Positions 24,177-36,900 of a stretch of 64,000 nt of DNA are shown one piece after another. Positions within the stretch are counted from its first letter, which is position 1. Every line of letters starts with the position of its first letter. Source of the stretch: Pectinophora gossypiella (Eukaryota > Arthropoda > Insecta > Lepidoptera > Gelechiidae); contig NC_065421.1 in assembly GCF_024362695.1 (NCBI RefSeq), forward strand, positions 7,068,598-7,132,597, written 5' to 3'. The notes beneath the pieces are model-generated. The model was not told the origin of the DNA, ran no database searches, and saw only the letters and a list, made by a program, of their open reading frames with translations. The position numbers were made by a program, and so were the translations under genes.

Positions 24177-26421
24177 TCATTGTGCTCCTTCCATTACGAC
24201 AGCCTTTGGATTTTTGAAGGGGTACTCCGGGTGGCTCTCTACGCCCTTCCAGAACAAAAAGTTGAAGATGCGCCCCTCTTCGCCCTTGTCCAACTTCTTC
24301 AAGCGGTTCATCTCCGCTGGCGTCAGATCAAAATCGAATATATCCATGTTTTCCTGCAATGTAATATGAATAAAATCAAAAATGCTAGACATTTTTTGCT
24401 AGTGACATTGTTGGAATACAGTACATACTTGGAGTCTATGTTCTGATGTACTTTTCGGGATCACAACAATCTTCTGCGCGACTAAGAAATTAAGCAGAAC
24501 TTGCGCTGGTGTTTTCTTGTGAGCTTCAGAAATCTCCTTCACATCCTTGTGCCCGAGCAAGTCTGGGAAAGTATCAGGGCTGAAATTTAAGTTTTCCATT
24601 TTACTTTACAACTCGTTAAATTGCATGGAAATATTGGTGGACTTTGACGTGATTTATACACTTCGCCTCATACCGAGATACAGGATTGGCTTTTCAAAAG
24701 GCTTTCAGGATCAAAGAAGGCAAGGCACAAACCTAATTAAAAAGTTTATTAAATAACATTATTTAAATAAAATGGGGGTACCGTTATATCCACATTGGCA
24801 ACACTACTAATAAATATTGCCGCCATTCTTAACTCTTTTCCTGTTTGTTATCGTTATGGAATTTGTCCCGATTAAGTTGGCTTACCTATCCTCCTTTCGC
24901 ATGTTGTCATCTATCCTTAATATCCTTATACAATAGAAGACGATGTATACCTACGTATCTACACTAAACGATTGCAGTTGTTGAGACCCTATAGATGGCA
25001 CCACTATCTACTGGCATTTATCATCCTGCACATTGATCACCTTAGCTTCTCGTAAAAACATGGTTTTTACTGTAAATAAGTCAGCGAGTTCGATAATCTA
25101 CATAACATAAGCTCACGACTATTTCCCAATTGGGGTAGTCAGAGGTACATCCATCGCAAGATGAACTATGTACCCACACCTCACCAAGCTTTCTGTTAGA
25201 CCGACGTGATATGTGGTGAGTCGTATCGCCGCGTATAATGGTCGATGATCTGATAAAGAAAAACTAGAAGTGCAACTAATTCCATCGTCCGCTACGCGTA
25301 CAAGAAACACAAGCACTCACTTGTAGTCATATTTGTTGACGAAGTGCTCCTTAGCGCCAGGGCTGCCGAGAGGCGCGTAGGCTGTGACCACGATATTGTT
25401 CTCAGAACAGAACTTGCGTAGCTCCATCTGCTGGAAGTACGCGTGGAGTTCTACCTGCAGCACTTGAGGTTTCAATTCTGCCGCCTTCATTATTTTTAAA
25501 ATCTGCGCTTCATTAAAGTTGGATAAGCCCAAATTGCGTACTAGACCGTCATTTCTGCATTCCTCCATTTTCTGTAAATGAAAACTAATATTTAGATTCG
25601 TACCTATTCGTCTCGTAATACAACACGTAAGACAATTACAAATGTACAAAAAAACAATCGGCCGTGTTATTGCTACGTAGCACTTTATTATTAGTATTAT
25701 ATATAGTATTATTCCTTAATCTATGCTTTTGATGTAGAAATCAAGATGGTCCAAATGAAGAAAGTATAGTCATCCATTGCGTTACGCCGCGATACATCAT
25801 TTGAAATCGCACTATTCCCACACACCTTCCATGTAGTAATGTGGTTGGTTTCCATATCCAGCATGTATTCCCCAGAGTGCTGAATCAGAGGCGTCAGAGT
25901 CTCAGGATTACAGTAGAAGGCGAATGGCACATGGATCAGGTATAAGTCAACATAGTCCATCTTCAGTCGACTTAGCTGCAGCTCTAAAAACTTTCTAACG
26001 TCTGACGCTCGATTGCCTACATGCGGAAGCTGAAATGAAAAAGTAAAAAGTAGATAGGCACTTAACTAAATTGATATCCTAGAACACCAAATACATTTTA
26101 GCATTACTTTCCTCTTACCTTGGTTGTTATGAATAAATCCTTTCTAGTCCCCTTTCCGTCTTCGATCCATTTTTTAATAGCGTTACCAATAGCTTCTTCA
26201 TTATTATAATTAAATGCTGTGTCGATATGTCGATAGCCTAAATCAAGTGCCTTGTAAACTGTAGTCTCAATGACATCAGATGGGGCCTGGAAACATTACA
26301 ATAAATTTGAAATAAAGTGGAACTTGGCCTTCAACATTTTGTATTGAATACAAACCTGCCAAGTGCCTAAACCTAACGTAGGCATCAAATCATCAGTCTG
26401 AGACAGTTTCACGTGTTTCAT
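24177..26421 (-). CDS. Aldo-keto reductase 1 (AKR2-like)
   Basis: An NADPH-dependent carbonyl reductase of the cytosolic aldo-keto family. Exons in order: 26356-26421, 26119-26286, 25826-26029, 25321-25571, 24429-24579 and 24177-24353, joining in frame to 338 aa. The first exon has MPTLGLGTWQ. The catalytic tetrad is D44, Y49, K78 and H111. NLGLSNFNEAQI, then VVTAYAPLGSPG and IVVIPKSTSEHRLQ form the cofactor side. Lepidopteran members of this group include the AKR2E enzymes, one of which reduces 3-dehydroecdysone; the substrate here cannot be told from sequence. An in-frame upstream Met at 26487 would add 22 residues (MNCGIRVLRLAFKFQIRYYS at their start); the family's usual start favours 26421. 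It converges with Mcm5. Confidence 0.9.
25105..25255. repeat. Interspersed repeat, family D, copy 2
   Basis: It has the same order as the copy at 6650: GGGGTAGTCAGAGGTACATC, a CATCGCAAGATGAACTA stretch, CTCACCAAGCTTTCTGTTAG and GTCGTATCGCCG. It lies in an intron of aldo-keto reductase 1. Confidence 0.6.
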
Positions 26422-26801
26422 TTTTCTAGAGTAATAGCGTATCTGAAACTTGAAAGCCAAACGCAACACACGTATTCCACAGTTCATATATTTCAGCTGA
26501 AAGAAAACCTGTCAGACATAAAAAATTGGCAACGAGCCAAAAACGTTTAATAATCGAAAAGAACGAGCCGTCAAGTAAAAATGTATTGCTGCGCAATAAT
26601 AAATGCAATACTTTAACAAAAACAATCAATGGAAAAATAAGATTTTGCTAAAATAGTGGAGAGTATTGATTTTTGTGACGTAATTCCATTATTTTAAATT
26701 TCGCGGTGAAGGTCGCAAGGTCATTATTCTTCACATTTATAGAGCTTGATATACTGTACTTTATATTTTAATCAGGAGTTTATTACTTCCATGAATCATA
26801 A

Positions 26802-27562
26802 TTAACACGTTGCCAGTCCAGTGCCCCCAACGTGGGGGCACCACAAAATATGATGGCAAGTCCGTGCCCCCACGTGTGGGTCACGGGGTTCATATAACTT
26901 CGAACTACGTTTTCGGGCTTGGACTTAGGAGTACGTTTATGTAATTTACTGGACTTATCAGCAAAGGATGAAGTCATAGGATGAAAAAAAAACAATCCAC
27001 ATTTTGTTTTTCGTGCGGGAAATATGAATTATTTTCTACAGAGTAAAACAAAAACGTTATTTTATTAAAAAAATATATTTATTTATATCAAAATTCCGCG
27101 ACTTTATAATTTGTCTTCAATATATTCATTTTCATATAACAGTTTCAATATCTGATAATGATGCTTTCAGCGTCTATATCTTCCAGAATCCTCTGGATAT
27201 CCCTATCCGGTAAAATAGACATTTTATGCGCAAAAGTGAACGTACTATATCGGAATCAAAACAACAACTGTTTCGAGTCTCAGATAAGTGTGGGAATTAT
27301 AATAATTGTTGAACTACTCGCAAAGTAAAATAAAAAATTTACTCAAAAGTCCGTGGGGTCACATTATTTCCTCCTCATAAGTCCGTGCCCCCACATGTGG
27401 GTCACGGGAAAAACTGCTGAAAACTGAAAGGAAAAATGATTTTTCGGAAATGAAACCTCTTATACGTCGTAGTTACATATAATAACATACGAATTCGACA
27501 TTATCTAAGTTGGACTTACCGGGTCGAAAAAAAACTTTGTATGGGGACTGTGAACGTGTTAA
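26802..27562. mobile_element. piggyBac-like non-autonomous element
   Basis: TTAA stands at both edges (26802-26805 and 27559-27562). The left end reads CACGTTGCCAGTCC and the right end, inverted, CACGTTCACAGTCC. A GTCCGTGCCCCCACGTGTGG-type motif with a following GTCACGGG is repeated just inside the left end (about 26860) and again near 27382; a related GC-rich palindrome lies at about 26820-26845. I see no transposase. Confidence 0.7.
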
Positions 27563-27982
27563 AACTACGTACTATTTAAAGTTTACCTTGTTTGATGAAT
27601 GGAGATATTCTAACTCGATATCTTCTATTCCAGTTACCTGCTGATTGATTTAGTTCTTTGGAGAAGGAGAATCTTTTTTATAACTTACTTAAAAAATGCA
27701 AACAATAACGTCAGTTTTTCTTTTTTTTTAATAATCATTGTTTTCTATGTACGACTTTAGAAATATTAAGTATTTGTCATTGGTCCATTTTCAATCATCT
27801 TTCACAATCAGCCAATGAATTAAAGAATTAATCTGACAAAAACAAAAAGCATCGAAAACATACTTTATTTTCAGTCGGACTAATGAAAATACAGTGATTC
27901 CCGCCGATCTAAATTTTATTTGTGAAATTCTATGAATATTTAATATTTTTGGCCGTTTCTGTTGTAGATACAATATTTAAAT

Positions 27983-30900
27983 ATGGGTGTAAGTATTATA
28001 CTACGAAATATCTATCGGTTTCCTTTCAATATCTTATGTTTACAACCTTATTTCTATTGCTTTCCATATTCTATTTTCTCTCAACTTACATGCATATTTT
28101 GTTATTCTATTACAGAAGAAAACAGCAGCGTCAGTCAATAAAAACAAAGAGAAGCGCCAGGCTAGGAAGATGGAGCAGCGGCGTATAGCCGATGGAATGG
28201 CGTACGTTACTTCGGCAAACAAATTGAGCAACCTAGCCTCACTCTGTGAAGAGCTGCTAGTGTACCGTAACAAGGACCTAGAAGTCGACATGTACATACA
28301 GAGAGTTGCTGAACTCAAGAAAAATGTGCTAGAATGGGCTATAGATCTGACAGAGAGAAACATGAAATCATTGTAAGAACAATTTGCACTATTCTGAATA
28401 ATTTACATACTATAACTCATTATTTTCTAAATTTGTAAACTCCAGGAGAAATTTATTAAAGGATTATGTAAATTAAAGCAAATTATAAATCATAGGTTTA
28501 GGCCTGTGCTGGAGGCGCACCTTCAGTGAGAGTCAAGCATTCTTCCAACTGGGCTCACAATTGCTCGCATACCATTGCATTGGCTGGGCTTACAGCCACT
28601 GATAATAATTACTAACTTGAGTATATGTTTGTATTAAAATACTCATTTCCAGGTATGAAACATGTGCATGGGGCTGGAACCGAGACCGCAAAGTGGAGGA
28701 GATGACAGATGACTCTGCATGGTACCTTATAGCCAAAGACAAGAATGGCAGTTTACTTGCCTTCTCACATTTCCGATTTGATATGGACTTTGGAGAGCCA
28801 GTCTTGTATTGGTAAGTTTTTTACATACACAAACTGACGCCTATTTCCCACCGGGGTAAGCAGAGACTATAGAATTCCGTTTGTTCCAATTCTGACACAC
28901 TTCACACACTCACACACACCACACACACACACACACACACACCACACATCCTTACACTACACTTGGCCTTGGTCTCTATTTTTTTTTACTAGTTGGTCAA
29001 CATCAACATATAGCATGACAACTCTTCTATCATTTTTAGCATAGTTTAAAACACATGATTACTTATTTTTTAAAATTTTATTATTTATAAATATCTTACA
29101 CATTATTATGTACACCTACATTATTATAATACAATGACTTTTAATTTCTAATCTTTAAGCTGTAGTCAATTCGTTTTCACTTTGTATTTCCACAACAGAC
29201 ATAGGAATAGACTAAAATTCTTTCTGAACAACTTTTTTTCTAAAATTATATTTTTCTCTTTCGGCCACCATTTGATGCATCGAGTGCATAGGTACCGAAA
29301 TAAGGTATGAAGTATGAATATAGTCAGTGATGTGATGGCTATACTAAGTGCTATTACATCTAATAGTAGGTATTGAGGGGCACTTAAGTCTAAGGCGGGG
29401 GAGCGTAGGTGGGCGGCCCCTTTGTGTCTCAACACATATTCTATCCAGTAGACGCCCATTTCCAGCGGCGGCATGGGCCGGTCGAGGAATATATCCCTCA
29501 GTTTTAAAGCATTTTCTTTGTACCTGAAATAATAAACGCAAGTTACACATGAAACTGAACATATCACGAAGAGCGTCGCCAGTTAGTTTTATTGGCATAG
29601 ACGGGTGAAACGGGTTATCGTCGGCGACGGTTAATAGTCCATTAACATTTAGTAGTCGTACAGATAAAAAATGCCCTTTTTATCGTAACAAAATAACAAG
29701 ATAGCTTTGCAGACTAAAAGGAGACAGGATTGCCAGATAGTTGACTGGAAAGAGGCAGTTGTAGAACAATCGATAACTCCTATTCCAGAGGTCAGAAGTC
29801 TATCCTCTTAAGATAGGTATTGTACCAATCATAAATTGCCTCAATGAGGGACTTTCCAGGCTAAATTCCTCAAAATCAACATAGATGGCACTGTAATTTT
29901 TTCCTTCGTTTAACCATTTTTTTTCATAGATAACAGACATATGCATCTTTTATCTTTGTTTTTGGGTATAAATGATGCTTTTAATTACACCCAGGCACAA
30001 TTACATCTTCCATCACACATTATTACATCTTATTCTGATCTAATTAAAGAGAAGCAATATATAGGTATACATAATTCTATTGACAATGTGATCCAAATAT
30101 CAAGCAACAATTATTTTTTCGTAATTTGATTATTTTTTTATATGCTTCTGCCAATAAATTATATTTTGTAATATTTATGTCCCCGGTTAACGAGAAAATA
30201 TGTAATTATCACGTTAAATCTCGACAGCGCCATCTGTATTAGTTTTGGTGAACGTAGCCTGGAATATCCCCCATTTAATTGTCGGAAATATCTAGAAAGT
30301 GTCCGCTCGGCAACGTGAAAGGTATGCTCTATGCTGTATCTTGTGTGGTGGAAGCGTTTTCCAAGTTATAGTCATTGTCATTGCTTATTTTTGTGCTATT
30401 CTAAACTTCCTTGCCAACCTTTGCAATCCTTTTGGGCCTGACCTAGCTCGGTAGGCACGGGATCCGGTTAATTTCTAAACGTATAACGATAGGTCGTTAA
30501 AAATGTTTCATTTCATACTTGGGATTTGTAAGTAAGTCTTTTAGCGCTTCGGACCACGTGTCAGCGGTCCCCTCCCGTAGGCTGACAGTGCGCGCGACGC
30601 CGCGGTCACTCATTGCGTGTGCATTGAGCGCCTGGTCCGCGTACAGAGGCACCATCAACATGGGTACTCCACACGCCACGGCCTCTTGAGTACCAAGCAG
30701 ACCTCCGTGCGATATAAACAGCTTCACGTTCGGATGATCTGGAAAATTCAATTGCGAATATTAGTACAAATATTTTTTCTAAGTAGGTTACTTGATTTTT
30801 TTCTAAGTAGGTTGCATGATCCTTCCACTATTCGACTGAAAAGTATAGTGTGTGCCGGCCCTAAGTTATGTGTAAAGGTGAACGCGCACCTACATGCGTC

Positions 30901-33900
30901 ACGGGAGCCGCACACGCTGAAGGCATGTTATAAATCTTTGTATGAAATTCGCGCCTATCCGCGCCGCACGACCCGCAATATGCCGCAAAATGTGATGAGT
31001 TCGGCTCGTGTAGTTCCCTGCGGTGCGTATAGGCGTTCACCTAAAGTGATACTCACTTAAAGTTGCATACTGCGGAATCCAGTCCATAGTATAGACATTG
31101 TCTGGCACCGTGAGGTTTCTAGACAGCATGCCTCTGTCCATTTTGATGAGGACCGTCTGGGTGAGCTTCGACAGGGCTTCGAATATCTGCGCCAGCTTGT
31201 CACTGGGGATCGTCTCGATCCGTGACATGGAACCGAAGCTCCAGTAGATCACACCCTCGTTGGATGCGTCCAGAAGTGCCTTTAGTTCCTGTTGGACAAA
31301 TTATTGTTAGATCGAGTTGAAATTGCAGGATGACGTGACGTTAGGTAAGTATATACTTATGCCGGTAAATAAACATAATAATTGAGTAAAAGTAGGTATT
31401 TTGTGTTGATGAAATTGCGATCAGTTTATCGAATACCGTTTTCCTTGACGTAGCAGTTGATATTGAACTAGCAACAGACTATGAATAATATCTATAAGTC
31501 ATAGTACGTTTTTTTTATGATAACTCTGATACGGAATTTGTTTACCGCAATTCTGCCAATTAGTCGGATTTCTCGAAAAAATAACGTTCGGTTAAATAGG
31601 TCGTGATTGCTTACTTTGCGCGAAGCTTTGTCCGAGAAATGGAACGAGCAATAAGTATCTGTAATTCGGCAGTAGCGGTCTGATTCATTAGACACTATCG
31701 TGTGTGTCAAAAGGGTCTTAGGTCCTGGGTCGCCGCGATACGCGGATTCCCTATTGCAATTTAATGTGGGTTAATAGACTCAGTTTTCGATAATATTCAA
31801 TGATTATTTTATTGTCAATCACATCATCTTTGTAAAATGTATTAATTAAAAGTAACTATAGGTGTAGAAAATCAGTTGCTGAATTGTTGTCATTATTAAT
31901 TGCGAATCAGAAATATTCATAGTTAAACTTGACAATAATATAATTAAAAAAATGTAATTTCCGTTGTATGAAACATAAAGGTCTTGGTGAGTATTTGTTT
32001 ATAAATATTTGTTAAAAATATTTACCTACAAACTAATAGATAAAGATGTCAAGTTATAGTTTGACATTGAAACTAAAACTAATCTGAAGGTCTACGTGTA
32101 GTACACTTCCTTTTAGATTTATCGAGAAATACGGTGTAAACAAGTAAATAAGTTTTGTAAAAGTAGTCTTTCTCGAGTGTTAAAGGAAGTCAAACTATGT
32201 AGTTTGTATGTCGGAGACACTGTTGTGGTGACCCAGTGACTTGTCGGGACTACGATATACAGCGCATGCAAGATGCATTCCCGCCGGCGATGCGCGCCGA
32301 TAACAGTATCTGGCTGTTTGTTACGTTCACGACCACCCCGGCGACACACATCGTTAATGAGATTTAAAAGGAGAAAAACAAATCAATATATTGTTTTACA
32401 ATAATGAATATGGAATATTTTTGTACAATTACGACTACGACGCTGCATTCGACTTGTGAGCTTTCAAGGAATCTAAAGAGACTATCGTCATCGTATCGTA
32501 GTTTGAAATATCTGAATTAAATAGGTACTACAACAAAGCATGTGATGAAGATGTCATACTTCAAAAATACCAAAACTGTGTAGAGTTTATAATAAAAAAA
32601 CAGATTGAAAGCTTACCCTTGGTAACTTTTGCGAGTCATCTAAATGTAGACCCCCCACTTCCACCAGAGCTGGCACCAGCGGCCTCACTTCATTGATGCT
32701 GAAGTGACTGTTAGACAGTACAAGGCTATAGTTCTGAGCTAAAGATTCCAACTTTGGGCCCGGTCCGAATAAACGGTCTGCTATCGCCTGAAACGATAGA
32801 GATAATTAATTATCATGTATTCGAAACACGATCTCTAGTTTAGAACCAGTATTATTATGCATAGATCCCTTACCTGAGACGGTAGTTGCGATTTGTATCG
32901 ATACAAAATCTTTGCCCATAACACTGACATGGTATTGGCAAATCTCTCCCAAAGGTTCATGTGTTGTCCGTAGCCCATCATGTAAGCTGGAACATAGGAG
33001 GTAGCTTCTGGATTCCCTAGCTGTTCATTGACCCAAGGTAGCGGTACACTGGACAGCAATCCTACTACAGGAGCTTGAAACCTTTGGCCGAGTGGTAGGA
33101 AACATTCGCTGCCAAACACTTCCACGATGACCATGTCAAACATAACGGTGGAGTTAAGGAGATCCTTGACCGCCGGTATTCTGGAGACAGTTTCACATGC
33201 TTGGACGCATTCTTTCATAATCTGCTCCAAGTTCCGGACGAAGCTCGGTTTCAACGACTGATCCTGGCGCGTCAGATTATTGGTGATCTCAGGAATAGTT
33301 CCCGCTAAGCTGATTTCATCTACGTTTGACGGTGGGTTTTTCTGTAACAAAAAAACATAGATGTTACTAATGTTGGATTTAAAATTGGCTTACGGTCTCT
33401 CTTACAAAAACATTCAGTGCGAGTGATGTATTATGTGTTAGGTACTTGTACAACTTGCCCCGGAATAATGAAACCCTACGAGCTTAGCACTTAGTAACTT
33501 ATAGTCTGGGAATGTATTAAAAACTTAATTGGTCTTAAAAAAAACAGACAACGGAACCGCATTACGATCTCATTAGCATAGCGGACGGTTCAATACGATA
33601 ATGGGTCAGAATATTCATCAATCATTACGTTACATACATTAGTAGTGACGAAATGCATCGCGCCGTGTCGAGTTGAGACGCGCGTGCCGATGATAACACG
33701 CAGGGTGATAGGCCATGTGGTTTATATTTGATTAATCGCTAATATTTACACATAATCAAACTAGTGCAAAGATCTTACAAATATTGATATTATAATCTTT
33801 ATTAATTATTACAACTTCAATATTTAATTAATCATTATAGCAACGTATTTTGGATTTTTGGCGGGAACGTGAACGACATGGTTGCTTTATTCATTGAATA

Positions 33901-36900
33901 ATTTAAATAATTAATACGATGTGGTGTTTTGTGGTTAATGATTGCATGAAGTTTAAGAAAACATTCGTGATAGTGTTATTATATCAGAATATTCATTAAA
34001 AACAAAGTGTGCCTATCTATTTACGCATCGTGCCAAGAATCCGCTTCATAACTCGAAAGTTCATGCGGATTTTTTCGTTAGTTTGTTTGGGGTTCCTTTT
34101 TTGAGTAGGAGTCTGTTCCGAGGGTAGGGGCTTAGGTTTTATCATTCATCGTCATCAAGTTTTATCATTTCATTAATCATCATCATCATCATCAGCCGTA
34201 TGACGCCCACTGCTGGGCATAGGCCTCCCCCAAGGATCTCCACGACGATCGGCCCTGCGCTGCCCGCATCCAGCATTTCATTTCATTAATCATCATCAAG
34301 AAAAAAATACGTAACACTTGGCTGTATGGACACAGTACCCTTTACCTTGCTCTTCAGGGAAAACAAAAACAAAACAGCGTTTTTTAGATTTTATAAAAAT
34401 AAGGAAGTTTATAATGAATTATGCCCGATTTAAATTAGAGATTGTCACCAACGTACAGATTCCAGTTCAATGTTCGATAAGTTTGTTTGAAAAGTTTTCG
34501 AGGATTTTTGTATCGATGGCTTATTATGGTAGATAAAAGATAGGTCAATACATATGATGTTTCCTAGGTTACACATTATGTAATACCACAAGACATTACA
34601 AGAAGTCCTATAATTATTATTAATTAGGTATTATGTTACTATTAACATGGTAATATTAAATGGATATAAGAAACAGGTACCAAACATATTAATACTCAAT
34701 AGTGTTGTGTATCTGATTGAGGGATGCTATCTTCTTCTTCTATCGTGTGGATTGTTAGGTGAATTACCAACCTCATCAACCCTTTAGGGTTATTATATTA
34801 TTGACACCCCTGACAACTCGTGTAACGACTAGGTGCTTACATCAGTAAGTAGTAGTAAGGGATGCTATAAGATCCTCAAAGGATAGCGCCAACACAGTGC
34901 TAAAATTTTATACTTCCAGAGCCATACCTACCTATAAAGTTTTTTAAATATTTTAACTACTTAGACTCGACCCTCATTCATTGACCTCCGGATGCTTTGT
35001 CTTGTTTGTTATCTTTAATTCATAAAGTAGGTATTTTTCAAGTGTAACTTAAGTAGGTATAATCGCGATTATTTCATCACATTTTAAACATTTGATAGGA
35101 GTTTGCAAAACATCGCGATAAATATAGAGGTTTGAATGACCGCTCGTCCTTGACATTGTCGGCATGTATACATGTATTTGTACATCGTCGATCTGCTGGC
35201 GGTTCATTGACCACACAGTTTTGGATATCACGACATTATGTCATGCGTCTGATAGGTTAGTTGATGCGATCCACGCTTTTGTAAGTGATTTCTAATAATA
35301 GGTCTTGACTAGCGAGTCTCCAACCCAAATTTTGTTACGACGTAGGTAACACGCAACGATATAAATGTTTTTTTTTTCAAACCATCGTGAGGAAACCCAC
35401 ATTCCCGAGGAATGCATTTTCGGAGGTTTGCGACCTAACCTGTATTGTTCTGGTTTTCTCATCGCGGGTTGGAAGATCAGACAGGCAGTCGTTTCTGTAA
35501 AAAAACCGGACCTGTCAAATCTTCAGGTTAGGTAAGCGGACCCTGTGAATAACGGGATAATGCTAGGAGCATGATGATAAATGGGTTTTGTTAAAAATGT
35601 AAAGTAATATGTCTCACGAAGTCGCAATTTAATCCATTGTTTGACTCAAGTGAGCATGATTTTCCCAAATCCTCTCGAGATCGGTGACATCATTTACTGA
35701 ATAAAACATGTATTTAGTTTAGCTGGGACCTCAGCAATTTATCAATAAACTGTAGATGTTTTTTTTTATATTTGGCTTCTTCCTCATTCGTGTCAACGGC
35801 CACGTGAAGTTTATATCCTTATACCCTGATCATTTTATATTCTGGAGCCCGGTCCAAGTAGTAGAAGTATCTACGTACACAAATAGGTACAATACATAGT
35901 TCGTTGCTAATGGATTGAAGGAAATATGCACCGGCACGCTATGCTGTTATCAGTTGATCGAGCTTCCGCGATTTTCACACTTTGACCAGACGGAAAGTAC
36001 AGGCTCTCTAAAAGAAGGACAAACGGAAAACATCTAATTATAATCTGTAATAAAATTTTCGTCTGTATCATTATTGACATACTCGTAACGATTGTATGTT
36101 GCTCGTTTTATACTATTGTATCTATTATAATGAGCGCCCTAATCTTTTGTTTTGCTCTCAGCACACGAGAGCAATTAGATAAAGGTTCGCTTACAATGAA
36201 TGGATTTGAACTTTACTCTGCGATAATAATTTATTTGTTATATAGGACTTAATGTTACTAATTAACTAATTTAAAAAATATGTCTTATTTTTTTCTTCAG
36301 TGATGCAGACAACTCTTAATTTTATTTTAAGTCCTACCTGTAATTCTTATCCGCCGAAAAGAAAAGAGATGAAGAAGAGGGAAGGCAAAAAATATAATGT
36401 AGAAAAGAGGTAAATTTAAGGCAGACATGTCAAACAATCCTTACGTTGGCCTATGACCCAACAACACACGTCTCACAGGTTGAATCTTGCATACCAGCGT
36501 GATGCTTATTTGATTCGTCCGGGTTACTGTTTCATTCACTCCTTCATTTTTAAATTAACAGCTGTCAATCATCCGTCCCTTTCCTTTTCGGCGGGTAAGA
36601 AAATGACTGGTAAAATTTAAAATAAAATTAGGAGGTGTCTGCTGGAACCAATGCCAATATACAAGCACGCTTAATTCATATGAAATAGGGCATTGTTTTA
36701 TTTGTTATTAAAATGTCATCGTAAAGTGCGCATCCAATGGATGATCATTTTTATTAACATTAATCCCTTTTGGGGTAGGTAGAGCCGCAAGTTTTCATAC
36801 GGCCACTTTTAGACTATTCCATCGCCTGTAATTTCTCTAATTAGGTCATATTTGTAGTAATAAGTCCATCACATTAAATACGATGCGGTCGCGCTTAGTC

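Noticed and set aside
26356..26487. Mitochondrial form of aldo-keto reductase 1 from the upstream Met at 26487
   Set aside because: The extra residues are weakly targeting-like, but family members start at the position equivalent to 26421. It is kept only as an alternative.
26783..26995. A 70-codon ORF at the left end of the piggyBac-like element as a transposase remnant
   Set aside because: There is no DDD motif or Cys-rich tail and it reads through the terminal repeat, so it is not evidence of a coding remnant.
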